From contig JAWLAY010000018.1 of the NCBI GenBank assembly GCA_041395245.1, positions 33,324-97,323 on the forward strand: a stretch of DNA of 64,000 nt, written 5' to 3'. The stretch's first letter is position 1; every line of letters starts with the position of its first letter. The notes under the pieces were generated by a model, which was not told the origin of the DNA, ran no database searches, and saw only the letters and a program-made list of their open reading frames with translations. A program made the position numbers and the translations under genes. Of this stretch, positions 45,931 through 53,996 are shown piece after piece. This DNA is from Aquimonas sp041395245. GTDB taxonomy: Bacteria; Pseudomonadota; Gammaproteobacteria; Xanthomonadales; Xanthomonadaceae.

Positions 45931-46989
45931 CTACGACAGATTGACGCCATTCCACGCCGCCGCCATGCGCTGCGCATTCGGCTGCAACACCACGCCGCGC
46001 TCGGTGACAATGGCATCGATCAGCGCCGCCGGCGTCACGTCAAAGACCGGATTCCAGGCGCGCACCCCTTCGGCCACGGTGCGCTGTCCGGCATAGCCCA
46101 GCAATTCGGATTCGCTGCGTTGCTCGATCTCGATGTCCGATCCGCTGGCCGTGTGCATATCGACGGTTGATGACGGCGCCACCACCATGAACTTCAGCCC
46201 GTGATGGCGAGCCGCAATGGCAAGCGCGTAGGTGCCGATCTTATTGGCGACATCGCCATTGGCGGTGATGCGGTCCGCGCCAACGATCACCCATTGCACT
46301 TGTCCGGTGGACATCAGGTGCGCAGCGGCGGAATCGGCGATCAAGGTGGCGGGAATGCCGTCCTGCAGGAGTTCCCAGACCGTCAACCGTGCGCCTTGCA
46401 GCCAAGGGCGGGTTTCTCCCGCGAACACCTTGCCAACGCGGCCTTCCGCGACACCGGCGCGAATCACGCCCAAGGCCGTGCCAAAGCCGGATGTCGCCAG
46501 CGAACCGGTGTTGCAATGGGTGAGCACACCGCTGCCCGGCTCGATCAAGGCTGCCCCCAATTGACCCATATGGCGATTGGCGGCGAGGTCTTCGCGTTCG
46601 ATAGCGGCAGCTTCGCTCGCCAGCACCGCACGCCAGTCCGTTCCCGCATTCGCCAACACGGCATTCATCCGACCCAACGCCCAGGCCAGATTGACCGCCG
46701 TTGGCCGCGCTGCGTTGAGCGTTTGGGTCGCCTGCGCCAGCGCCGCCACGGCCTGCGGCCCGTCCTGGGCCTGCACCGTTCGCGATGCCAGGACGAGTCC
46801 CCAGGCCGCCGCAATACCAATGGCCGGCGCACCGCGCACGACCAGGTCGAAAATCGCCTGCGCCACCTCGCCGGCATCGCGGCAGATCAGGCGCGTCTGC
46901 TGCAGAGGCAGGACGCGCTGATCCAGCAGATCCAGCGCTTCACCGTTCCACACCACCGCGCGGACGCGGTCGTAGCGTTCGTAGTCCAT
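45931..46989 (-). CDS. mtnA: S-methyl-5-thioribose-1-phosphate isomerase
   Basis: MtnA converts methylthioribose 1-phosphate to methylthioribulose 1-phosphate in methionine salvage. The 352-residue protein shows the family motifs RGAPAIGIAAAWG, the catalytic Cys in THCNTGSLATSGFGTALG, and the catalytic Asp in VGADRITANGDVANKIG. The ATG at 46989 gives the usual MDYERYDRVRAVVW start. Further mtn genes for later steps are not nearby, but an MTI phosphorylase that makes its substrate is encoded at 52692-53441. Confidence 0.95.
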   Translation of the reverse strand: MDYERYDRVRAVVWNGEALDLLDQRVLPLQQTRLICRDAGEVAQAIFDLVVRGAPAIGIAAAWGLVLASRTVQAQDGPQAVAALAQATQTLNAARPTAVNLAWALGRMNAVLANAGTDWRAVLASEAAAIEREDLAANRHMGQLGAALIEPGSGVLTHCNTGSLATSGFGTALGVIRAGVAEGRVGKVFAGETRPWLQGARLTVWELLQDGIPATLIADSAAAHLMSTGQVQWVIVGADRITANGDVANKIGTYALAIAARHHGLKFMVVAPSSTVDMHTASGSDIEIEQRSESELLGYAGQRTVAEGVRAWNPVFDVTPAALIDAIVTERGVVLQPNAQRMAAAWNGVNLS

Positions 46990-47025
46990 GCTTGCCACCG
47001 GAGAAAAGGGCGCAGAGGATAGCCG

Positions 47026-47808
47026 ATGGCTCCTCCATGTCGACAGTTCCCGCCGCCGCAGACCGCCCGCATGCCCAGCACCCCGCCGAACAAAAAATCC
47101 GCACGCCGAAGCCGCCCAACCAAAGGGATTGGCGAGCCCATTGCCGACGCACCGGAAGCGCTCGCAAGCCGTCGCGAACGGCGCAAACCGACGCCCAAGC
47201 GCAGCCCAGCAAAAGCCCGTGCCCACGATATGCCTGCGCACTACGACAGCTTGCTGCGCGCCGCCTGCATCCGTGCCGGAACCGCCGCGGCGGTGGCCAG
47301 CCTGAGCTCACGCATTCCCGTGCTGGGCTGGGTCGCGCCATCGGTGCTGTCGATCTTCACCGACAAGCTCAGCGTCAAACAGATTCAGGACGAGCTGATC
47401 CGTGCAGTGATCGATCAATCGGACACCACATTCACCTTGCGCGAAAAGGCGGCGGTCGCGCTGTTGGCGCGCACCGCGCAGGTCGGCACGCAGCACCTAT
47501 CGCAACGCACCTTGGACGCCTTACTGCGCCCACTCGGCAACAGCGGACTGGTTGCCACCTTGGGCAGAACGCTACCGATGGCAGCCATCGCTGCCGATAT
47601 TTTCGCCGCTGTCGCCAGCACCTGGCTGGTCGGTCAACGAACCAGAGCGATGTGCCAGCTGCCCGGCCAGCAAGGCACCAGCGCCACCGATGTGCTGTCC
47701 AGTCTGTCGGGCATCGATCAGAAACGTCTGTTGGGCTGGAGCGCGGAGGCGCTGAAGCAGGTCGTTCTGCCCTTGCGCAGCCTGCTGAATCTGCTGCGAA
47801 AAGCGTGA
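47026..47808 (+). CDS. Hypothetical protein, basic N-terminus and hydrophobic helices
   Basis: I do not recognise the family of this 260-residue protein. The first 70 residues are Arg/Lys/Pro-rich and low-complexity. From about residue 75 it has alternating amphipathic and hydrophobic helices (AGTAAAVASLSSRIPVLGWV; MAAIAADIFAAVASTWLVG) that could associate with a membrane, somewhat like EcsC-type proteins, but I cannot confirm this. The ATG at 47026 is supported by GAGGA six bases before it; ATGs at 47071 and 47230 are alternatives, the last giving just the helical part. It is divergent from mtnA and followed directly by an interspersed repeat. Confidence 0.6.
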   Translation: MAPPCRQFPPPQTARMPSTPPNKKSARRSRPTKGIGEPIADAPEALASRRERRKPTPKRSPAKARAHDMPAHYDSLLRAACIRAGTAAAVASLSSRIPVLGWVAPSVLSIFTDKLSVKQIQDELIRAVIDQSDTTFTLREKAAVALLARTAQVGTQHLSQRTLDALLRPLGNSGLVATLGRTLPMAAIAADIFAAVASTWLVGQRTRAMCQLPGQQGTSATDVLSSLSGIDQKRLLGWSAEALKQVVLPLRSLLNLLRKA

Positions 47809-47820
47809 CAACCGCCGCTC

Positions 47821-47983
47821 GGAGCCTACGCGGCAGAAACGATCGAGGCGAAAAGTCGGCTGCGCGAGGGCAGATTTTCGACGATTCGCCGGTCCATAGC
47901 ACGGCTATGGGCCAAGGATCGGCGGAAATAGTGGACCGCGCAGACGGCTTTGCAGACCGGTCGGCTTCGGCCGCGCAGGCTCC
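47821..47983. repeat. Interspersed palindromic repeat element, copy 1
   Basis: A 163-bp element is bounded by imperfect inverted repeats: GGAGCCTACGCGGCAGAA at 47821-47838 and TTCGGCCGCGCAGGCTCC at 47966-47983 (16 of 18 paired). In its centre is a perfect hairpin CCATAGC-acg-GCTATGG (47894-47910). Its right half recurs near 49565. It resembles the small REP/MITE-type elements common in xanthomonad genomes and fills the gap between the hypothetical gene and the permease gene. Confidence 0.65.
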
Positions 47984-48004
47984 TACCCGCAAGCCTTCGC
48001 CTGC

Positions 48005-49402
48005 TTAAACCCAGCCAGTCAGATAAAACAGCCCGATAACCACAAACACGGCGGCCGTCTTGATCAGAGTGATCGCAAAGATGTCCTTGTAAGCCTGCCG
48101 ATGGGTCAGCCCGGTCACTGCCAGCAATGTGATCACCGCGCCATTGTGCGGCAGCGTATCCATCCCGCCCGAGGCCATCGACGCTACACGATGCAGCACT
48201 TCCATCGGGATGCCCGCCGCATTGGCATTCGCGATGAAGGTCTCGGCCATGGCCGCCAACGCGATGCTCATGCCGCCCGATGCGGAGCCAGTGATACCCG
48301 CCAAGGCGGTGACCGTCACTGCCTCGTTAATTAGTGGGTTAGGAATCGCCGACAGCGCGTTGGCCACCCACAGAAACCCCGGCAGCGCCGCGATGATGGC
48401 GCCGAACCCGTACTCCGACGCGGTATTCATCGACGCCAGCATCGCACCGGACACCGCCGACTTCGAACCTTCCGCGAAGGCCGCCTTGACGCGCGCCCAG
48501 GCAAACAACAGCACGCTGACGATTCCGACCAGCAGCGCGCCCTCCACCGCCCAGATCGCCGCGATTTTCGAAACTTCCTGCACGACCGGCGCGGGGTTGC
48601 CGATCACCGCCGGCACGAAGGAATGACTGCTGCCGTACAAACCGGGAATCCACAGCGTGAACAGCTTGTTCGAAACCCCCACCAACACCAGCGGCAGGAT
48701 CGCGAGCAAGGGATGCGCCAGCTTGCCATCGGCCAGTGCAGCGGGCTCATTCAGGTGACCTACCCCATAGCCCTCACCCGCGCTGACGGCAGCGCGACGG
48801 CGCCAATCCAGATACAGCAGGCCCACGCACAGGATGAACACGCCACCGATCGTCCCCAGCCACGGCGCGGCCCAGGTGTTGGTGCCGAAAAACGAGGTGG
48901 GAATGATGTTTTGAATCTGCGGCGTACCGGGCAGCGCATCCATCGTGAAGGTAAATGCACCCAGCGCAATGGTGCCGGGAATCAATCGTTTGGGAATGTC
49001 GTTCTGGCGGAACAACTCGGCGGCAAACGGATAGACCGCGAACACCACGACGAACAGGGACACGCCACCATAGGTCAGCAGCGCGCACACCAGCACAATC
49101 GACAGCATCGCGCGCTGCGGCCCGACCAACCGAATGGCGGCGGCCACGATGGACTTCGAAAAGCCCGATATCTCAATCAATTTGCCGAACACCGCACCGA
49201 GCAGGAACACCGGGAAGTACAGCTTCAGAAACCCGACCATCTTGTCCATGAACAAGCCGGTGAACATCGGCGCAACCAGACTCGGATCGGTCAGCAACAC
49301 CGCACCCAAGGCCGCAATCGGCGCGAACAGGATCACGCTGTAGCCGCGGTACGCCACCACCATGAGGAAAATCAGCGCGGCAAGGACGATCAACAAGGAC
49401 AT
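48005..49402 (-). CDS. GntP family permease
   Basis: This 465-residue inner-membrane transporter has about 12-14 helices and belongs to the GntP/gluconate permease family (H+ symport of gluconate or related sugar acids or hydroxy acids). Family features are DALPGTPQIQNIIPTSFFGT, LAGITGSASGGMSIALAAMA and GGMDTLPHNGAVITLLAVTG. The ATG at 49402 gives the usual hydrophobic start MSLLIVLAALIFLMVV; in-frame sequence further upstream is not coding. No catabolic genes are beside it, so the substrate is open. It is flanked on both sides by copies of one repeat. Confidence 0.88.
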   Translation of the reverse strand: MSLLIVLAALIFLMVVAYRGYSVILFAPIAALGAVLLTDPSLVAPMFTGLFMDKMVGFLKLYFPVFLLGAVFGKLIEISGFSKSIVAAAIRLVGPQRAMLSIVLVCALLTYGGVSLFVVVFAVYPFAAELFRQNDIPKRLIPGTIALGAFTFTMDALPGTPQIQNIIPTSFFGTNTWAAPWLGTIGGVFILCVGLLYLDWRRRAAVSAGEGYGVGHLNEPAALADGKLAHPLLAILPLVLVGVSNKLFTLWIPGLYGSSHSFVPAVIGNPAPVVQEVSKIAAIWAVEGALLVGIVSVLLFAWARVKAAFAEGSKSAVSGAMLASMNTASEYGFGAIIAALPGFLWVANALSAIPNPLINEAVTVTALAGITGSASGGMSIALAAMAETFIANANAAGIPMEVLHRVASMASGGMDTLPHNGAVITLLAVTGLTHRQAYKDIFAITLIKTAAVFVVIGLFYLTGWV

Positions 49403-49564
49403 GCGTGAGCCGGAATGGTCGTTCGGGCCTGCAGTGTCCGGTCTACCCGCCCGCTTGCCCAGCGTACGAAAGACCAACAGGCGACCGCCCGTCCCAACGG
49501 CGGCTGCCGTTCAGCCGAAAATTGACACATTTCAAGGCCGCACTGGCGCCGCCCCCGACTCAAT

Positions 49565-49614
49565 ATGGACCTTGCAGACGATTTTGCAGACCGGTCGGCT
49601 TCTACCGCGCAGGC
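49565..49614. repeat. Interspersed repeat, partial copy 2
   Basis: About 50 bp matching the right half of the element at 47821-47983 in the same orientation; the core TTTGCAGACCGGTCGGCTTC is identical, with scattered differences around it. The copy ends exactly where a hemerythrin-like reading frame begins. The 160 bp to its left (49403-49564) show nothing I recognise. Confidence 0.65.
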
Positions 49615-49752
49615 ACCTGGCTGGTTCACCACATCCAGCGTGACGACATGGCCTACGTCAAGGACGTCACACACTACCTGCAGCGCACGCGGCACCAGAA
49701 TGCCAGCGAACACGGCTGGCTGGCGCGAACACTCAAACGTTTCTTCCGTTGA
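49615..49752 (+). pseudogene. Remnant of a bacteriohemerythrin gene (3' end only)
   Basis: The frame encodes TWLVHHIQRDDMAYVKDVTH and runs on to LARTLKRFFR and a TGA stop, 45 residues in all. WLVxHIxxxDxxY is the C-terminal signature of bacterial hemerythrins, with the last iron ligands His and Asp. The preceding 80-90 residues, which should carry the other histidines, are missing: upstream lies the repeat copy and unrelated sequence. The end overlaps the convergent kinase gene by 20 bp. It is best read as a gene truncated at the repeat boundary. Confidence 0.6.
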
Positions 49753-50722
49753 GCAGCCACCAGACCAACACGCCCAGCAGCGCGCTGCCGATCAGTATCC
49801 ACAGTCCCCATCGGATTCGACGTGTCGTGGCTTTCGGCGCGACGACGAATTGTCCCGTGTAGCGCACCTGAGCCGCCTCGGAATAGCCGCGCAAGGTTTC
49901 CGCTTCCGGCGACGAGCTGACGCTGGCCTGCAGCGCCATCAGTAATTGCTGCGTGTTGTCGAGGCGGGCATCCGGCGACTTCGCCAACAGGCTCTCCAGC
50001 ACCGGTTGCAGCCAACGCAACGGCACGGGCAAGTCGGGAATCGGCGAGCTGGCGTGCAGGCGAGCCAGCGTATGCGGATCGTCGCTGACAAACGGCGGTC
50101 GCCCGGTCAGCATCTCGTGGAACAGACAGCCGAGGCTGTACAGGTCTGCACGACCATCCAGCGCGCCGCCGCTCTGTTGTTCCGGGCTCATGTAGAGCGG
50201 CGTACCGCCATCCAGCGACGGTCGAGTGTCTACCTCCCGATCCAGTCGGGGCGCAACCAGTCCGTAGTCGGCGATCACGGCACGCGACTCGCGATCAAAC
50301 AGGATGTTGGCGGGCTTTAGATCCCGGTGTACCAGCCCCCGCGCATGCAGTGCCGACAGGCCACGGGTGATCTCGATCAGTATCCGCAACGCATCGTCGA
50401 CCGGCAGGCCGCGCGGTGCCTTGCGCAAGCGTTCACGCAGATCGCCACCCGGAAGAAATTCGCTGACCCACCACAGACGCTCGCCCGGTTCTGATACCTC
50501 CAGCAGCGCTTCGAGATGCGGGTGCCTCACCCCGCGCAGTGCTTGCAGTGCATCGCGCAGTCGCGCTGCCATGGCGACGTCTTCAGCGATTTCGGGCCGC
50601 AGCAACTTGAGAACCACCGGCCGTTGCCGAAGTCCGTGCTCGACCAGATAGACCCGCGAACCACCGCCTTCACCCAATTCGCGGATCAGACGGAAACCCG
50701 GTATCCGATCCGCCTCGGGCAT
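49733..50722 (-). CDS. Hanks-type Ser/Thr protein kinase with C-terminal membrane helix
   Basis: The 329-residue protein has a complete kinase domain (about 9-265): glycine loop GEGGGSRVY, the ATP-site Lys in VVLKLLRPE, catalytic loop VHRDLKPANILFD, a DYG instead of DFG magnesium motif (IADYGLV), and the APE-equivalent GTPLYMSPEQ. A linker and one transmembrane helix (WGLWILIGSALLGVLVWWLL) end the chain, with only a few residues outside, so there is no sensor domain. The ATG at 50722 is chosen; a GTG at 50770 inside dnaQ would add 16 residues. It is last in the rnhA-dnaQ run. Confidence 0.88.
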   Translation of the reverse strand: MPEADRIPGFRLIRELGEGGGSRVYLVEHGLRQRPVVLKLLRPEIAEDVAMAARLRDALQALRGVRHPHLEALLEVSEPGERLWWVSEFLPGGDLRERLRKAPRGLPVDDALRILIEITRGLSALHARGLVHRDLKPANILFDRESRAVIADYGLVAPRLDREVDTRPSLDGGTPLYMSPEQQSGGALDGRADLYSLGCLFHEMLTGRPPFVSDDPHTLARLHASSPIPDLPVPLRWLQPVLESLLAKSPDARLDNTQQLLMALQASVSSSPEAETLRGYSEAAQVRYTGQFVVAPKATTRRIRWGLWILIGSALLGVLVWWLLNGRNV

Positions 50723-50742
50723 CGCGCGCGTCGGCAGCGAAC

Positions 50743-51453
50743 TCAGTGGGCGTCGTTCAGCCACAGGCACTTCCCGCCGGATTTCTTCTGCACCAACTCA
50801 AGCGTCGCCTGATGGGCTGCCAACTCGCTGGGATCGACCTGAATACGTGGTACGGGCGGCAAGTGCTGCGCATCAAAAGGCAGACCGTCATGCGATCTCG
50901 TTTCATCACCGCTCAAACTCAAACCCAGATCGCTTTGACCGGCCGTCAGGGCCAGATACACGTCGGCCAGCAACTCGGCATCGAGCAGCGCGCCATGCAG
51001 GGTGCGCGCGGTGTTGTCGACACCGAGCCGCTTGCACAACGCGTCGAGGCTGTTGCGCTGACCAGGAAACTGTTCGCGCGCCAGCGTCAAGGTGTCGGTC
51101 ACCCGCGCAATGTCCCTGATCCGCGGCAAATCGCCGCCGACCCGCGCCAGCTCCGCATCCATAAAGCCGACGTCGAACCGGGCGTTATGTGCGATCAACT
51201 CGGCATCGCGAATGAACTCGACGAAGTCCTGCGCAATGCTGGCAAATCGCGGCTTGTCGGCGAGAAACTCGGACGTCAGTCCGTGCACCGCCAAGGCACC
51301 TGGATCGCTCTCGCGATCCGGATTGAGGTAGTAATGGAAGTGACGCCCGGTCAGACGTCGACCGATCAGTTCGACACAGCCAATTTCGATCACCCGATGC
51401 CCCAGCTCCACCGGCATGCCGGTCGTTTCAGTATCAAACACCACCTGACGCAC
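50743..51453 (-). CDS. dnaQ: DNA polymerase III epsilon subunit (3'-5' exonuclease)
   Basis: DnaQ is the proofreading exonuclease of the replicative polymerase. The 236-residue product has the DEDDh motifs: VVFDTETTGM (Asp, Glu), HNARFDVGFMDAEL, and HGALLDAELLADVYL (His, Asp), plus the C-terminal tail that contacts the alpha subunit. The GTG at 51453 is strongly supported by AAGGAGG six to seven bases upstream and makes the protein start RQVVFDTETTG directly. It overlaps the rnhA end by 20 nt, the same pair and order as in E. coli except that here they share one strand. Confidence 0.95.
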   Translation of the reverse strand: MRQVVFDTETTGMPVELGHRVIEIGCVELIGRRLTGRHFHYYLNPDRESDPGALAVHGLTSEFLADKPRFASIAQDFVEFIRDAELIAHNARFDVGFMDAELARVGGDLPRIRDIARVTDTLTLAREQFPGQRNSLDALCKRLGVDNTARTLHGALLDAELLADVYLALTAGQSDLGLSLSGDETRSHDGLPFDAQHLPPVPRIQVDPSELAAHQATLELVQKKSGGKCLWLNDAH

Positions 51454-51895
51454 GCGTACCCTCCTTGATCTGCTCAACGGCTCGTCGAGCCAGCGCATCG
51501 ACTCGCTCGTTGTCGACATGCCCTGCATGCCCTTTCACCCAATGCCACTGCACGCGGTGACGCTGGCGCGCGGCATCCAGTTTCTGCCACAGATCGGCAT
51601 TCTTCACCGGCTTGTTGTCAGCGGTTTTCCAACCGCGTCGCTGCCAGCCGCCAAGCCATTCGGTGATGCCCTTCTGCACGTACTGCGAGTCGGTGAACAG
51701 GTCTACCACGCACGGCTCCTTGAGCGCCTGCAAGCCCTCGATGGCCGCCATCAGTTCCATCCGGTTGTTGGTGGTTTCCGGCTCGCCGCCCGCCAGTTCG
51801 CGCTCGTGCGCACCAAACCGCAGCAAAACGCCCCAGCCACCCGGACCGGGGTTGCCCGAGCAGGCACCGTCGGTATGGATTTCCACCTGTTTCAT
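51434..51895 (-). CDS. rnhA: Ribonuclease HI
   Basis: RnhA cuts RNA in RNA-DNA hybrids, removing R-loops and primers. The 153-residue protein has the four catalytic acids Asp 9 (HTDGACSGNPGPGGWG), Glu 47 (NRMELMAA), Asp 69 (FTDSQYV) and Asp 133, plus His 123, and the basic handle WQRRGWKTADNKPV. Its ATG overlaps the stop of the upstream methyltransferase gene by four bases. Confidence 0.97.
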   Translation of the reverse strand: MKQVEIHTDGACSGNPGPGGWGVLLRFGAHERELAGGEPETTNNRMELMAAIEGLQALKEPCVVDLFTDSQYVQKGITEWLGGWQRRGWKTADNKPVKNADLWQKLDAARQRHRVQWHWVKGHAGHVDNERVDALARRAVEQIKEGTRASGGV

Positions 51896-52635
51896 GCGGC
51901 CTGATCATCCGGCGCATCGCGACAATCCGTGACGCGATCCATGCCCACCCGCGCCAGCGACACGTTGGCGGTCACGGCACGCCGCCGCAACAGCGGACGC
52001 AAGCTCACGCCCGGCCGACGCAGTCGCGCCAGCCACAACTGGCTGGCACACAGCCAAGGTGAACGTAGCAGTTGATCGCTGCTGGATACCGATGCAGAGC
52101 GGGCACGCGGCCACCGCGGCCCTGCACCGCTGAGATGATGCACATCCAACCCCGCCTCGCGCAGCGCCCGCGTGGTCGCATTGGTCGGCGCGGTGGCCGG
52201 GTGATAGCGCTGCCAATGCCAGCGCCACAGGCTGAGCCGGTTCAGACCCAGCACCAGCAGTTCACCCTCCGGCTGCAGCAGTTCCGCCAACTGCGCCAGC
52301 AGCGGTGCACTCAGCAGCGTTCCGACATGCCAGATCACAATCAGACTGAAACTCTCACGGGCAAATGGCAGCGCATCGACGCCGCAATGCAGATCGCCCC
52401 GAAACGGCCCGTCCCGCTCGCAGCGCGTGAGGTTCAGGCGTGTCAGATGCGATACATCCAGAGACAAGGCGAAGCCCTGTGCGTTGCTACCCGCCAGCAG
52501 CAGCGCCCTCGCACCACGCGAGCGGCGCGTCGCGGCCTGGATCAGCCGCGCCTCGCTGCGCAGCAAGGCGTGTCCCGCGGCGGTGGCAAACCAGTCCGGA
52601 AGGATGGGCTTCGTGATGGATCGAATCTCGGGCAT
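51892..52635 (-). CDS. SAM-dependent methyltransferase-like protein (YafS-like)
   Basis: The 247-residue protein resembles a class I methyltransferase with a degenerate SAM-binding loop (RALLLAGSNAQGFAL) and a clear post-motif, CGVDALPFARESFSLIVIWH, then LLQPEGELLVLGLNRLSLW. Position supports a YafS relative: E. coli yafS lies beside rnhA and dnaQ. The target is unknown. The ATG at 52635 lacks a strong Shine-Dalgarno. A GGGACGCAC/GTGCGCCCC hairpin (52661-52682) separates it from mtnP. Confidence 0.8.
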   Translation of the reverse strand: MPEIRSITKPILPDWFATAAGHALLRSEARLIQAATRRSRGARALLLAGSNAQGFALSLDVSHLTRLNLTRCERDGPFRGDLHCGVDALPFARESFSLIVIWHVGTLLSAPLLAQLAELLQPEGELLVLGLNRLSLWRWHWQRYHPATAPTNATTRALREAGLDVHHLSGAGPRWPRARSASVSSSDQLLRSPWLCASQLWLARLRRPGVSLRPLLRRRAVTANVSLARVGMDRVTDCRDAPDDQAA

Positions 52636-52691
52636 GGCAGCATTGTGGCGGAAGCGAACCGGGACGCACAGCCGTGCGCCCCGCTCAGCGT

Positions 52692-53441
52692 TCAGCCCGG
52701 TTCCCGCAATAGCGCTTCCAACACCTTCGGCACCAGCGCACTCACCGCCTCCAGATTGCCGAACACCTCGTCCATCGTGATCTCCGCCTGATCGCCACAC
52801 CCGGCTGCCCAGTTGGCAACCAGATTGAGGCTGGCGTACTGCAGGCCGAGTTCTCGTGCCAACGCTGCTTCGGGCATGCCCGTCATGCCGACCAGATCGC
52901 AGCCATCACGACGTAAACGGGCGATCTCGGCGATGGTCTCCAGTCGCGGCCCCTGCGTGCAGCCATACACGCCGCCATCGACCGCCGCCACGCCGACCGC
53001 GTGGGCGGCACGCAATAGGGCGCTGCGCAGACCACGACTGTAGGGTTCGGTGAAGTCGACGTGTTCCACCTTGGCGCCATCGACATCGCAGAACGAGCTG
53101 AGTCGCCCGTGCGTGTAGTCGATCAGTTGATCGGGCACGGCCAGCACGCGCGGCCCCATGCGCTCGTCAATGCCACCGACCGCATTGATGCCCACCACCC
53201 GCAGCGCGCCAAGCTGATGCAGGGCATAGACATTGGCGCGATAGTTGATTCGATGCGGCGGGACGGTATGGCCCTCGCCGTGACGCGCCAGAAATGCGAC
53301 CCGCTGTCCGCCCAGTGTACCAACGCGGATCGGGCCGGACGGCTTGCCATAGGGGGTGTCGAGATCGTGCGTTTCGATGTCTTGCAGCGCGGCCAGCCGG
53401 TAGACGCCGGTGCCGCCAATAACCGCCAGTGCCAGGCTCAT
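52692..53441 (-). CDS. mtnP: S-methyl-5'-thioinosine phosphorylase (MTA phosphorylase family)
   Basis: The 249-residue nucleoside phosphorylase of the PNP/MTAP family has the phosphate site VIGGTGVYRL and ARHGEGHTVPPHRINYRAN, plus GMTGMPEAALARELGLQYA near residue 185. In the gammaproteobacterial branch typified by Pseudomonas, this enzyme acts on methylthioinosine rather than methylthioadenosine. A hypoxanthine phosphoribosyltransferase gene ending 9 nt before it would reuse the hypoxanthine released, which supports that assignment. The other product, methylthioribose 1-phosphate, is the substrate of MtnA encoded at 45931-46989. Confidence 0.88.
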   Translation of the reverse strand: MSLALAVIGGTGVYRLAALQDIETHDLDTPYGKPSGPIRVGTLGGQRVAFLARHGEGHTVPPHRINYRANVYALHQLGALRVVGINAVGGIDERMGPRVLAVPDQLIDYTHGRLSSFCDVDGAKVEHVDFTEPYSRGLRSALLRAAHAVGVAAVDGGVYGCTQGPRLETIAEIARLRRDGCDLVGMTGMPEAALARELGLQYASLNLVANWAAGCGDQAEITMDEVFGNLEAVSALVPKVLEALLREPG

Positions 53442-53450
53442 GATTCGCCC

Positions 53451-53996
53451 TCAGCGCAGCGCGTAAATGGCGGGCAGATTGCGGCCCTGTTCGTAATAGT
53501 CCATGCCGAAGCCATAGACATAGCGATCCGGCACGTCCAGGCCGATGTAGTCGGCCGTCAGTCCTTCGATGCAACGATCGTGATCCTTGCGCGCCAGCAC
53601 GGCGACGCGCACGTCCTTGGCGCCCTCCGCCTGACAGGCATCGATCACCGCGCGCAAGGTGTGGCCTTCATCGAGAATGTCATCGATCAGCAGCACCCGC
53701 CGACCAAACAAGGGCACTGCCGGTTTGCGCAGCCAATGCACGCCACCACCGAAGGTCTCGCCGCGATAGCGTGTCGCATGCAGGTAGTCGAATTCGACAT
53801 CGGTCTTCAGTTGCAGCGCCAGCAGCGAGGAAAACAACATGCCGCCATTCATGATGGTGAGATAGAGCGGGCGATCCCCGGCGTAGTCGCGATCGATCTC
53901 GACGGCGAGTCGGGCAATCTGCGGCTGGATGTAGGCGAGGTCGAACAGGCAATCCGACACCGGCAAGGCATCGGCGAGCTTCGGCAGATTAGGCAT
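53451..53996 (-). CDS. hpt: Hypoxanthine-guanine phosphoribosyltransferase
   Basis: This purine-salvage enzyme joins hypoxanthine or guanine with PRPP to make IMP or GMP. The 181-residue protein has the PRPP loop RRVLLIDDILDEGHTLRAV, the pyrophosphate-loop region ATRYRGETFGGGVHW, and the base-binding RKDHDRC...YIGLDVPDRYVYGFGMDY. The ATG at 53996 follows GGAGGA at a 9-nt spacing and overlaps the nagZ end by 8 nt. It is set between nagZ and mtnP, matching its role beside the MTI phosphorylase. Confidence 0.93.
   Translation of the reverse strand: MPNLPKLADALPVSDCLFDLAYIQPQIARLAVEIDRDYAGDRPLYLTIMNGGMLFSSLLALQLKTDVEFDYLHATRYRGETFGGGVHWLRKPAVPLFGRRVLLIDDILDEGHTLRAVIDACQAEGAKDVRVAVLARKDHDRCIEGLTADYIGLDVPDRYVYGFGMDYYEQGRNLPAIYALR

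Noticed and set aside
46785..48008. 407-codon plus-strand frame spanning mtnA, the hypothetical gene and the repeat
   Set aside because: It crosses a gene on the opposite strand and a repeat, has no recognisable domain and low-complexity composition.
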